Below, piece after piece: positions 1 through 5,569 of a stretch of 6,978 bases of DNA; the first letter of the stretch is position 1, and each line of letters opens with the position of its first letter. The DNA comes from Anaerocolumna sp. GTDB taxonomy: Bacteria > Bacillota > Clostridia > Lachnospirales > Lachnospiraceae. Under the pieces are notes generated by a model that was given only the letters and a program-made list of their open reading frames with translations, was not told where the DNA came from and did no database searches. The translations under genes were made by a program, and so were the position numbers. Location of the stretch: NCBI GenBank assembly GCA_029256035.1, contig JAQSYR010000079.1:1-6978 (forward strand). The letters are read 5' to 3'.

Positions 1-123
1 AACATATTAAATACGTTCGTTCAAATCATCTTTCGATGTTTGAAATGAAAATTTTTTTAGAATTTTCAGGGTTGTTTCACTGTTCAATTATCAATGTTCT
101 TTGTTTCTGTCGTTTCCGACAGC
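1..123 (-). other. 5' leader of a stable-RNA (probably rRNA) operon, cut by the left edge
   Basis: Read on the minus strand, this stretch lies just downstream of two consensus promoters and runs out of the window. It begins with a GAAA-capped hairpin (122 to 107), then holds GAACATTGATAATTGAACAG (about 101 to 82), which resembles the 'CCTTGAAAACTGAAC'-type boxA-like segments of Firmicute rRNA leaders and spacers. A second stem lies at 42-22 (CAAA/TTTG and CATC/GATG around a GAAA loop, with one bulge) and a third at 17-1 (AACGTA/TATGTT with one G-T pair). No protein gene is supported. The rRNA assignment is inferred from promoter strength and leader style; 16S itself is not in view. A tRNA cluster is the main alternative. 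Confidence 0.55.
107..122 (-). other. GNRA-tetraloop hairpin at the predicted transcript 5' end
   Basis: The minus strand reads CTGTCGGAAACGACAG, a perfect 6-bp stem closed by a GAAA tetraloop. It starts 8 nt after the P2 -10 box, so it would form the extreme 5' end of the P2 transcript. Such a structure could protect the leader from 5' decay or help processing; that role is inferred. Confidence 0.7.
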
Positions 124-129
124 TTATAT

Positions 130-158
130 ATCATACCACGCCTTTCGACTTATGTCAA
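130..158 (-). promoter_or_regulatory. Promoter P2, proximal promoter of the leftward stable-RNA operon
   Basis: On the minus strand the -35 is TTGACA (158 to 153, full consensus), the spacer is exactly 17 bp and the -10 is TATGAT (135 to 130, one mismatch). The predicted start is near 124-122, immediately before the GAAA hairpin. This is one of the three best sigma-A promoters in the window. Confidence 0.8.
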
Positions 159-232
159 CAACTTTTTTCATTTAATTATTACTAATTATTCTAAAGTTTT
201 TAAGTGCACAAGTTTTAAACAGCTGGAATTAC

Positions 233-261
233 ATTATAGTATTTCCTATAATAAAAGTCAA
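233..261 (-). promoter_or_regulatory. Promoter P1, distal promoter of the leftward stable-RNA operon
   Basis: On the minus strand the -35 is TTGACT (261 to 256), the spacer is 17 bp and the -10 is TATAAT (238 to 233, full consensus). The -10 lies 103 bp upstream of the P2 -10. An A-rich stretch directly upstream of the -35 (about 266-282; eight A then TAAAGA) looks like an UP element. Tandem near-consensus promoters with an UP element are typical of rRNA operons. Confidence 0.75.
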
Positions 262-286
262 GACAATCTTTATTTTTTTTACGACT

Positions 287-313
287 TCCGCTATCTCCGT
301 TATCTCTGTTATC
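287..313 (-). repeat. Three tandem 9-bp repeats upstream of P1
   Basis: The minus strand reads GATAACAGA, GATAACGGA, GATAGCGGA head to tail, each differing from the next by one base. They lie 26-52 bp upstream of the P1 -35 and beyond the A-rich UP-like stretch. They could bind an activator or be a chance microrepeat; no known operator is recognised. Confidence 0.6.
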
Positions 314-525
314 TAAGCTAATAATTACTTTTTCTTACCTTATCCCTTTGATTTTGTAATTTTATATATTTAATTTATATAATCTTAGTTATTTTAATTT
401 AATCTTCATATTTTCATCACAAAGTATTCACAAATAGCAATTATAATAAATTATAGATAGTGAATGAAAAATCACTTTCTACTCCCACCCTATTATACGC
501 ATGGTACTAAACAATTTTAGATACC
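314..525. other. AT-rich intergenic spacer without a recognisable gene
   Basis: This region between the repeats and the terminator is very AT-rich. It contains an AT-only inverted repeat (362-382) and a short imperfect stem (AGTGA at about 460, TCACT at about 473), neither followed by a T-run. A minus-strand TATAAT at about 492-497 has no matching -35. I see no coding sequence or known RNA family here. Confidence 0.5.
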
Positions 526-561
526 AAAAAAAGAGCCAGCAAACCCCGCCGGCTCTTTTTT
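526..561 (-). terminator. Intrinsic terminator of the rex-ndoA operon, potentially bidirectional
   Basis: AAGAGCC (531-537) pairs with GGCTCTT (551-557). After one A-C mismatch, two inner pairs (539-540 with 548-549) close a 7-nt loop. A seven-A run (526-532) and a six-T run (556-561) extend the stem, giving a U-tract in either direction. The stem begins about 26 bp after the ndoA stop, right for ending the leftward operon. No plus-strand gene arrives from the left, so the minus direction is the relevant one. Confidence 0.88.
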
Positions 562-587
562 CTGTTTGACTTTAATTACTCGTTATT

Positions 588-944
588 TTATTTCATGTAT
601 GTATCCAACGCAAAACTAATAATTAATGCTTTATTTATCTTTTTCAATACGTCTTGATCCAGATGACATACTTTTTCTTTTAATCTTGACTTATCTATTG
701 TTCGAATCTGTTCCAATAATATAACAGAATCTTTTATGATGCCATACTTATCAGCATCGATTTCTACATGTGTCGGAAGTTTCGCTTTATTCATTTTAGA
801 TGTAATTGCCGCACATATTACTGTTGGGCTATGTTTATTGCCTGTATCATTTTGTATAATAAGAACTGGTCTGACTCCTCCTTGTTCAGAACCAATAACC
901 GGTCTTAAATCTGCATAAAAAATATCGCCTCGTTTAATAATCAC
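588..944 (-). CDS. ndoA: EndoA/MazF-type mRNA interferase module, possibly translated separately
   Basis: This is the C-terminal part of the alr frame. Counted from the GTG at 944 it is 118 aa, close to the 116 aa of B. subtilis EndoA, and lines up with it without gaps at the N-terminus: VIIKRGDIFYADL, then GSEQGGVRPV and AAITS. Family catalytic residues fall at the same numbers, R25 and T48. The C-terminal LPTHVEIDADKYG and ILLEQIRTIDK blocks are also intact, so the toxin looks active. EndoA cleaves mRNA at specific short sites (UACAU in B. subtilis, from memory). A GGAG at 958-955 lies 10 nt before the GTG, so independent initiation is possible. No CopG/RHH antitoxin (NdoAI) is encoded in the window. 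Confidence 0.6.
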   Translation of the reverse strand: MIIKRGDIFYADLRPVIGSEQGGVRPVLIIQNDTGNKHSPTVICAAITSKMNKAKLPTHVEIDADKYGIIKDSVILLEQIRTIDKSRLKEKVCHLDQDVLKKINKALIISFALDTYMK

Positions 945-2144
945 TTTTCTCACACTCCATTTTATGGCTTTAGTCTTATTATTTCCAACTTTGACTACCC
1001 TTTTTCCTATATTACACGCAACTTCGTAATTAAATGAATAAGATAATTCTCCAATCTCCTCAATTGGTATAAACTCATCTACATCCTTGCCAATTAAAAT
1101 AGCGGAATCCCCCTGCTTCACATTATCAATATCAGTTACGTCAACCATAAACTGATCCATACAAACTTTGCCAATAATAGGGGCTGATTTTCCATGAATT
1201 AATACCCTTCCCTTAGAGGATAGTAAGCGTGGATAACCATCTCCATATCCAACTGGTATTGTAGCAATCTTTGTATTTTTTGATGTAATATACGTGCTTC
1301 CATAACTCACACCACAGTTAGGACCAACTTCTTTTACATAACTTACGTGGGTCTTTATTTCCAAAGCAGGAGATAAATTTAGTTTTTCATGATCAACAAA
1401 TTCGGAAGGATACAGTCCATAAGTAGCAATTCCACTACGTACCATATCTAATTTAGCTTCAGGTATATCTATAATTCCCGCACTATTGGATATATGTTTA
1501 ATTGGTATGGAGATACCTTCTTGTTCTAATTGATTAACAAAGCTTAAAAAACGATCCAGTTGTAAACTGGCTGATTTTTTATCTGTTTCGTCAGCGGAAG
1601 AAAAATGTGAAAAGATTCCCTCGATTCTAATGCCTTCTAAGGATGCAATTTTTTTTATGTCTTCTATACTCTCTTGTGTGTCAAAAAACCCAATGCGATT
1701 CATACCTGTATCAATTTTAATATGAATTACGGCTTTCTTATTTTGTTTCATTGCAGCTTTTGATAACTCTTCAGCTGATTCTAATTGAAAAATTGTTTGA
1801 GAAATATTATAAGTTACTAATTGATCATATTGTTCTTTTGGTGTATATCCTAAAATAAGTACCGGTTTATTGATTCCTGCTTTTCGTAATTCAATTCCCT
1901 CTTCAATAATTGCTATACCAAATGCATCTACTCCTAGGTTATCTAAAGTTTTAGCTATGGGTAATGCCCCATGGCCGTATGCATCTGCTTTTATAATAGC
2001 CATTAATTTTGTTGAATCACCTATTAAATTTCTTATGTTTAATATATTATTCTTAATAGCATCCAAATCAATATTAGCTGTTACCCTAAAATATCTGTCC
2101 TCTGGTTTCTCAACTTCATAAAATTCTGTTATACCAGCTGTCAT
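588..2144 (-). CDS. alr: Alanine racemase fused in frame to an EndoA/MazF mRNA interferase
   Basis: Residues here count from an upstream ATG at 2156. The better start is the ATG at 2144 (codon 5), because GGAGG (2154-2150) sits 5 nt before it and nothing precedes the first ATG; that gives 518 aa. Residues about 25-390 are PLP-dependent alanine racemase, which interconverts L- and D-alanine for peptidoglycan. Visible are the PLP lysine K56 in IKADAYGHG, R240/Y246 in RSGIATYG, the catalytic tyrosine Y285 in VSYGSTY, and the C332-M333-D334-Q335 motif of the C-terminal beta domain. Alr normally ends near the GKRVVKV segment (about 390). Here the frame runs through about 14 linker residues into a full EndoA domain (405-522). 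No antitoxin lies between. The last gene of the operon; the stop is followed by the 526-561 terminator. Enzyme identity is secure; whether one fused protein is made is not. Confidence 0.93.
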   Translation of the reverse strand: MTAGITEFYEVEKPEDRYFRVTANIDLDAIKNNILNIRNLIGDSTKLMAIIKADAYGHGALPIAKTLDNLGVDAFGIAIIEEGIELRKAGINKPVLILGYTPKEQYDQLVTYNISQTIFQLESAEELSKAAMKQNKKAVIHIKIDTGMNRIGFFDTQESIEDIKKIASLEGIRIEGIFSHFSSADETDKKSASLQLDRFLSFVNQLEQEGISIPIKHISNSAGIIDIPEAKLDMVRSGIATYGLYPSEFVDHEKLNLSPALEIKTHVSYVKEVGPNCGVSYGSTYITSKNTKIATIPVGYGDGYPRLLSSKGRVLIHGKSAPIIGKVCMDQFMVDVTDIDNVKQGDSAILIGKDVDEFIPIEEIGELSYSFNYEVACNIGKRVVKVGNNKTKAIKWSVRKVIIKRGDIFYADLRPVIGSEQGGVRPVLIIQNDTGNKHSPTVICAAITSKMNKAKLPTHVEIDADKYGIIKDSVILLEQIRTIDKSRLKEKVCHLDQDVLKKINKALIISFALDTYMK

Positions 2145-2199
2145 ATGTTCCTCCATTCCATGCAGAAATATTCTTATTACTTAATACTGCACCTGTCAT
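2116..2199 (-). CDS. Possible 27-aa leader ORF overlapping the alr start
   Basis: Between nnr and alr an ATG at 2199 is preceded by AAGGA (2211-2207) at 7 nt. It opens 27 codons (MTGAVLSNKNISAW..., ending NRIL) and stops with TGA at 2116-2118, 29 nt inside alr in another frame. The ribosome binding site is better than needed for a chance ORF, and the overlap would allow translational coupling to alr. The peptide matches nothing I recognise, and part of it lies over alr coding sequence, so it may well be spurious. Confidence 0.2.
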   Translation of the reverse strand: MTGAVLSNKNISAWNGGTYDSWYNRIL

Positions 2200-2209
2200 A
2201 ACATTTTCC

Positions 2210-3760
2210 TTAAAACATTAATACTTCAGCAATTGCTTCCATAATATCACTGGCTGTCATTCCATAACTGCCCTTAAGATTAGCCGCTTTATCGCCGGCC
2301 AAACCATGAATATATACCCCAAGTGTAGCAGCTTCAAACTGAGATAGTCCCTGTGCTATAAGCCCAGCAATAATTCCTGTTAAAACATCTCCAGATCCTC
2401 CTGTTGCCATACCGTTATTCCCCGATATATTAATATACCTCTTTTTTTCATTTGCAACAATAGTTTTATCGTCTTTTAATACAAAAATCAGATTATTTGC
2501 CATTGTACACAAATCAGCTACTTGTATCAGATTATCCTGAATATTATCCAGTGATACTTTTATTAATCTGGATAGTTCTAACAAGTGAGGTGTTAAAATT
2601 GTGTTACAAGGTAATAATTCTTCTAGTTCACGTATGGATTGTTTCGTAGAATCATCAGATAGAGTGGATAATAAACCCACTCTTTTTGCTAATAAATTTA
2701 TACCATCTGCATCAATAATCAGTGGGACCTTAGCATTTTGAATTACAAGATCAAGCAATTGATCGCTAAGGGAATTTACACCAACTCCTGGTCCAAACAC
2801 AATGACAGATGCCCATTTTATATCATTTTCTATTTTCTCTTTTGTCTCCTGGTTTAGTTGGTTTGTTCCCTCATGATAAGTGGTTATTAGTGCTTCTGGC
2901 AGAATAGCCTGCATGGTTTTCTTATTCTCCTTTGCAGTTACCACCTTCACTAAACCGGCACCCGTCCGGTAAGCGGATTTTGCAGAAAAAAAGCAAGCAC
3001 CACATATATCCGTTGATCCTGCTATGATTAATATCTTTCCATAAGTCCCTTTATTGGAGTGTGACTTTCTTTTTGGAAGTAACCTCTCTAAATCAAAAGA
3101 ATCATAAATAAAACAGTCAGTTCCCACTGTTTCCACTGCTATATCAGGGAATCCAATATCACTTAATATTATCTCCCCTGAATAGTCATACCCTGGATAT
3201 AGTAACATACCATACTTTAGCAATCCAAAGGTTATGGTATAATCAGCCCTTACTGCAATATTTAAAGGTTTTGCTGTATCTGCAGATAGTCCGGAAGGAA
3301 TATCAATTGAGAAAACTTTATTGTTATTCTCATTAATATCCCGGATTGTTGATTCATATACGCCGGATACTGGTCTTCTTAAACCAATACCAAATATAGC
3401 ATCAACTATTATAGTATATTCATTTAAATTAATATTGTTAAAGATAGATAAGCCTAAATTTCTTGCAATTTTTAACTGTTCTCTGGTTTGTACAGTTGCT
3501 TTCGATTCTTCTCCAACCATTAGAATATCCGCCTGATAACCTTGACAGAATAAGATACGAGCAGTTGCAATCCCGTCACCGCCATTATTGCCGAAACCGC
3601 AGACTGCAAGAATTTTAGAATTAAAATCAGAATGTTTTTTTATTTGTTCTGCAACCTGTAAAGCAGCACGCTCCATTAAAACCATAGAAGGAATACCGAC
3701 TCTTTCTATGGTATAATTATCAATCGCTTTCATTTGTGCAGAATTAACTACTTTTTTCAA
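2210..3760 (-). CDS. nnr: Bifunctional NAD(P)H-hydrate epimerase / ADP-dependent NAD(P)H-hydrate dehydratase
   Basis: The protein repairs hydrated NADH and NADPH in the cytoplasm: the N-terminal epimerase (YjeF_N) interconverts R- and S-NAD(P)HX, and the C-terminal ribokinase-like dehydratase converts S-NAD(P)HX back using ADP. Residues count from a GTG at 3775. The epimerase spans about 11-225, with CGFGNNGGDG (59-68), D125 in VDAIFGIG and IDIPSGLSAD (157-166). The dehydratase spans about 235-521, with NKGTYGKILIIAGS (241-254), FGPGVG (327-332), and GMATGGSGDVLTG (455-467) with the catalytic aspartate D463. The start is most likely TTG at 3760 (516 aa): AAGGAG (3772-3767) lies 6 nt before it, and it follows the acpS stop by 1 nt, whereas the GTG lacks a spaced ribosome binding site. 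Oddities: the usual TPHPGE motif reads TPHLLE (395-400), preceded by an extra loop (about 366-390). Confidence 0.95.
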   Translation of the reverse strand: MKKVVNSAQMKAIDNYTIERVGIPSMVLMERAALQVAEQIKKHSDFNSKILAVCGFGNNGGDGIATARILFCQGYQADILMVGEESKATVQTREQLKIARNLGLSIFNNINLNEYTIIVDAIFGIGLRRPVSGVYESTIRDINENNNKVFSIDIPSGLSADTAKPLNIAVRADYTITFGLLKYGMLLYPGYDYSGEIILSDIGFPDIAVETVGTDCFIYDSFDLERLLPKRKSHSNKGTYGKILIIAGSTDICGACFFSAKSAYRTGAGLVKVVTAKENKKTMQAILPEALITTYHEGTNQLNQETKEKIENDIKWASVIVFGPGVGVNSLSDQLLDLVIQNAKVPLIIDADGINLLAKRVGLLSTLSDDSTKQSIRELEELLPCNTILTPHLLELSRLIKVSLDNIQDNLIQVADLCTMANNLIFVLKDDKTIVANEKKRYINISGNNGMATGGSGDVLTGIIAGLIAQGLSQFEAATLGVYIHGLAGDKAANLKGSYGMTASDIMEAIAEVLMF

Positions 3761-3761
3761 T

Positions 3762-4124
3762 TTAGACTCCTTCACCTATCACATAGGCACTCGCATATAT
3801 TTTAGTATTCGAAATCGATACAAAAATATTTACAATTCCAATGTTTTTAGATAATTCAGAAGCTGCACCGTATAAATTAACATATGGTTTTCCCAAAGTA
3901 TCTCTTAGAACTTCAATCTCAATTGGTTTAATATTACGAAAACCTGTGCCAAGCATTTTAGATACGGCCTCTTTTACTGCAAAATTGCCTGCCAATTTTA
4001 CTGAATTAGTACCGTATAACTTTATTTCCTGCATAGTATAATACTTTAATAAAAAATGATGATGTTCACATGCTTTAGCAACTCTTTCGATTTCAATAAG
4101 ATCTGTTCCTATGCCCATTATCAT
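3762..4124 (-). CDS. acpS: Holo-[acyl-carrier-protein] synthase
   Basis: AcpS transfers 4'-phosphopantetheine from coenzyme A to the conserved serine of acyl carrier protein, activating it for fatty acid synthesis. At 120 aa it matches the family length (B. subtilis AcpS, 121 aa). The N-terminal IGTDLIEI carries the Mg2+ ligand D8, and NFAVKEAVSKMLGTG (47-61) carries the second ligand E52 and the CoA-binding K56. The C-terminal ISNTKIYASAYVI matches the last strand. The ATG at 4124 has AGGAGG (4136-4131) at 6 nt spacing, the best ribosome binding site in the operon. It sits 26 bp after the unknown gene, and its TAA is 1 nt from the nnr TTG start, so the two are probably translationally coupled. 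Confidence 0.96.
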   Translation of the reverse strand: MIMGIGTDLIEIERVAKACEHHHFLLKYYTMQEIKLYGTNSVKLAGNFAVKEAVSKMLGTGFRNIKPIEIEVLRDTLGKPYVNLYGAASELSKNIGIVNIFVSISNTKIYASAYVIGEGV

Positions 4125-4150
4125 AAAGAACCTCCTACTTGTAAATGCTG

Positions 4151-4756
4151 TTAAAGTATATGTTCATCAAAAGCTTCTATTATATCCGGTCCTAGTAAAT
4201 CATGCATATAGGAATAGATGGTCGCATTTTTTGTTTCCATATCCTGTTTCATTAAGATTTTTTCTTTCAGTTCGTCTCTGACTTTCAGTACCCAACCGGT
4301 TATTTCATTTATTTTATCTTTATTATTACTTATTTTTTGGTACCATATGACGGCACTTTCAATCATTAAGTCTTCGTTTACTGATTTAATTAAATATGGA
4401 ATATCGGCCAATTCATCCTCATATGCCTTCATTTTTTCACCAATTTCAAGAATCATCTTTTGATTCTGCGTCATCTTTTTTAGTTTTTGTTTACCATTTG
4501 ATGAATCATCAGTATCCATATTAGCAATTATTTCTTCCATTAATTTCACTTTTAATTTCTTTAAATCTTTCATATCATTCGCTAATTTGCCCTGACGTTT
4601 TAAGAGTTCGTTTAAATTATCTTCTAGTTCTTTAATATGGGATGGTTTTTCATCAGCCGGGAATAATTCATACCATTTATTATCAAGTGTTAAGATAGGT
4701 ATTCTTCTCCCTTTAAAAATTTCTCTAAAATTTGGCTCATCCTCACTCTTTCGCAT
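4151..4756 (-). CDS. Coiled-coil protein of unknown function in the rex-acpS operon
   Basis: I do not recognise a named family. The 201-aa product is charged, lysine/glutamate-rich, and has no signal peptide or membrane segment, so it is probably cytoplasmic. Residues about 8-36 form a compact head (FREIFKGRRIPILTLDNKWYELFP). Residues about 39-80 and 90-118 are heptad-like helices separated by a polar break (DTDDSSNGK, 81-89). A third helical stretch runs 125-172, and a conserved-looking tail follows (NATIYSYMHDLLGPDIIEAF, 177-196). The ATG at 4756 follows an AGGGG (4770-4766) at 9 nt and lies 14 bp after rex, so it is co-transcribed. Position between rex and acpS suggests a housekeeping role, but none can be assigned from sequence. 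Confidence 0.88.
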   Translation of the reverse strand: MRKSEDEPNFREIFKGRRIPILTLDNKWYELFPADEKPSHIKELEDNLNELLKRQGKLANDMKDLKKLKVKLMEEIIANMDTDDSSNGKQKLKKMTQNQKMILEIGEKMKAYEDELADIPYLIKSVNEDLMIESAVIWYQKISNNKDKINEITGWVLKVRDELKEKILMKQDMETKNATIYSYMHDLLGPDIIEAFDEHIL

Positions 4757-4770
4757 ATCTCTGATCCCCT

Positions 4771-5427
4771 TTATTCTTCCGTACCCTCTAATTCAGCGTC
4801 ATCGATTTCCTTTAATCTATAAGACAAGGTCATTAAACTTTCAGCTAGATGTACATTTTCAACTAGAACATCCGGTGGTAAGTTTAAATCCGTAGGAGCG
4901 AAATTCCAAATTGCTTTAATTCCAAGATTAATTAATTCTTTAGCTGCAGCTGGCGCTTTTAATTTAGGAACTGTAAGTGCTGCAATGTGAATTGTATTAT
5001 TCTTTACAAATTCTTCAAGGCGCTCAATCATCTGAATCTCCACTCCACGAATGGAAATTCCTTCTAATCTTGGGTTTACATCGAATATTCCTTTTACATA
5101 AAAACCTCTACGTTCAAAATCAATGTAGTTTGCCAAAGCCTGTCCTAAATTACCTGCACCTATAATAATAACATTATATTGCTTATCTAAACCTAAAATT
5201 TTGCCTATCTCTTCATATAAATATTCCACATTATAACCGTAACCTTGCTGTCCAAACCCTCCAAAATTATTTAAATCCTGCCTGATTTGAGAAGCAGTTA
5301 CTTTCATTTTCTCACTTAATTCTTTTGACGATATTCTAACAACATCATTCTCTAGTAATTCGCCAAGGTATCTATAATATCTTGGTAATCTTTTTATTAC
5401 CGCAATAGAAATATCTTTTTCTTGCAT
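4771..5427 (-). CDS. rex: Redox-sensing transcriptional repressor Rex
   Basis: Rex senses the NADH/NAD+ ratio. It binds operators of the TTGTTAA-N4-TTAACAA type when NADH is low and releases them when NADH is high, derepressing fermentation and NADH-reoxidising genes. At 218 aa it has the family length. An N-terminal winged helix spans about 8-60 (RYYRYLGELL, SSKELSEKMKVTASQIRQDL, then FGGFGQQGYGY). A Rossmann domain follows, with GAGNLGQALANY (90-101) as the dinucleotide loop and D116 at the end of beta-2. NFAPTDLNLP (175-184) is the conserved dimer/NADH-site segment, and the C-terminal helix (192-208) is the swapped dimer helix. The ATG at 5427 has AAGGAGG (5440-5434) at 6 nt. First gene of the operon; the promoter shows a candidate self-operator. 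Confidence 0.97.
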   Translation of the reverse strand: MQEKDISIAVIKRLPRYYRYLGELLENDVVRISSKELSEKMKVTASQIRQDLNNFGGFGQQGYGYNVEYLYEEIGKILGLDKQYNVIIIGAGNLGQALANYIDFERRGFYVKGIFDVNPRLEGISIRGVEIQMIERLEEFVKNNTIHIAALTVPKLKAPAAAKELINLGIKAIWNFAPTDLNLPPDVLVENVHLAESLMTLSYRLKEIDDAELEGTEE

Positions 5428-5473
5428 AATCTTCCTCCTTGAAATAAATAAAATACCCCACTTTATTCATTTC

Positions 5474-5502
5474 ATTATATTTGAATGTTATAAATTTGTC
5501 AA
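5474..5502 (-). promoter_or_regulatory. Sigma-A promoter of the rex-acpS-nnr-alr-ndoA operon
   Basis: On the minus strand the -35 is TTGACA (5502-5497) and the -10 is TATAAT (5479-5474), both full consensus, with a 17-bp spacer. Transcription should start near 5467, giving a leader of about 40 nt ahead of rex. T-runs on the plus strand directly upstream (5509-5515 and 5533-5537) are A-tracts on this strand and could act as an UP element. Such a strong promoter usually needs repression, which fits autoregulation by Rex. Confidence 0.85.
5485..5502. promoter_or_regulatory. Candidate Rex operator overlapping the rex -35
   Basis: The minus strand reads TTGACAAATTTATAACAT. Against the clostridial Rex consensus TTGTTAA-N4-TTAACAA it matches 10 of 14 fixed positions, keeping TTG..AA on the left and TAACA on the right. 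Binding here would occlude RNA polymerase. The match is imperfect, and TTGACA itself is forced by the -35 box, so the evidence is modest. Confidence 0.35.
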
Positions 5503-5547
5503 ATAGAGTTTTTTTATATTAGAACAATAGAGTTTTTATAATAGAAC
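5502..5547. repeat. Two-copy imperfect tandem repeat in the divergent promoter region
   Basis: Copy 1 (5502-5525, 24 bp) and copy 2 (5526-5547, 22 bp) abut head to tail. Both begin AATAGAG, continue with a T-run (7 and 5 T) and end ATAnTAGAAC. They differ by a 2-T indel and one substitution. The array touches the rex -35 on one side and ends 22 bp before the ABC-F -35 on the other, so it could be a regulatory site or an UP-like bent segment. Confidence 0.75.
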
Positions 5548-5569
5548 GAAGTATTTGAAATTACAAAGC

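Noticed and set aside
94..103. Plus-strand TGTTCTTTG resembling an rRNA boxA
   Set aside because: No plus-strand promoter lies upstream; the promoters and hairpins here all point left, so the match is taken as coincidence.
94..321. 75-codon plus-strand ORF starting MFFVSVVSDSLYIIP
   Set aside because: It runs antisense across both stable-RNA promoters and the 9-bp repeats, has no ribosome binding site, and its low-complexity end (RYLRYLCYLS) is just the translated repeat.
362..382. Perfect 7-bp inverted repeat TTATATA/TATATAA
   Set aside because: Composed only of A and T in an AT-rich spacer, with no T-run or promoter beside it; expected by chance.
492..497. Minus-strand TATAAT as a third stable-RNA promoter
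   Set aside because: No -35-like hexamer occurs 16-18 bp upstream and the TG element is not correctly spaced.
736..918. Plus-strand ORF opposite the EndoA module (and similar ones at 1870-2121, 3321-3536, 3841-4041, 4218-4463, 4977-5165)
   Set aside because: All lie antisense within well-supported minus-strand genes and encode no recognisable domain.
1523..1540. 11/14 match to the Rex operator with a perfect TTAACAA half
   Set aside because: It lies deep inside alr coding sequence, far from any promoter, and AT-rich codons generate such half sites easily.
2145..2156. ATG at 2156 as the alr start
   Set aside because: The GGAGG that serves the ATG at 2144 overlaps codons 1-3 of this longer version, and no ribosome binding site precedes it.
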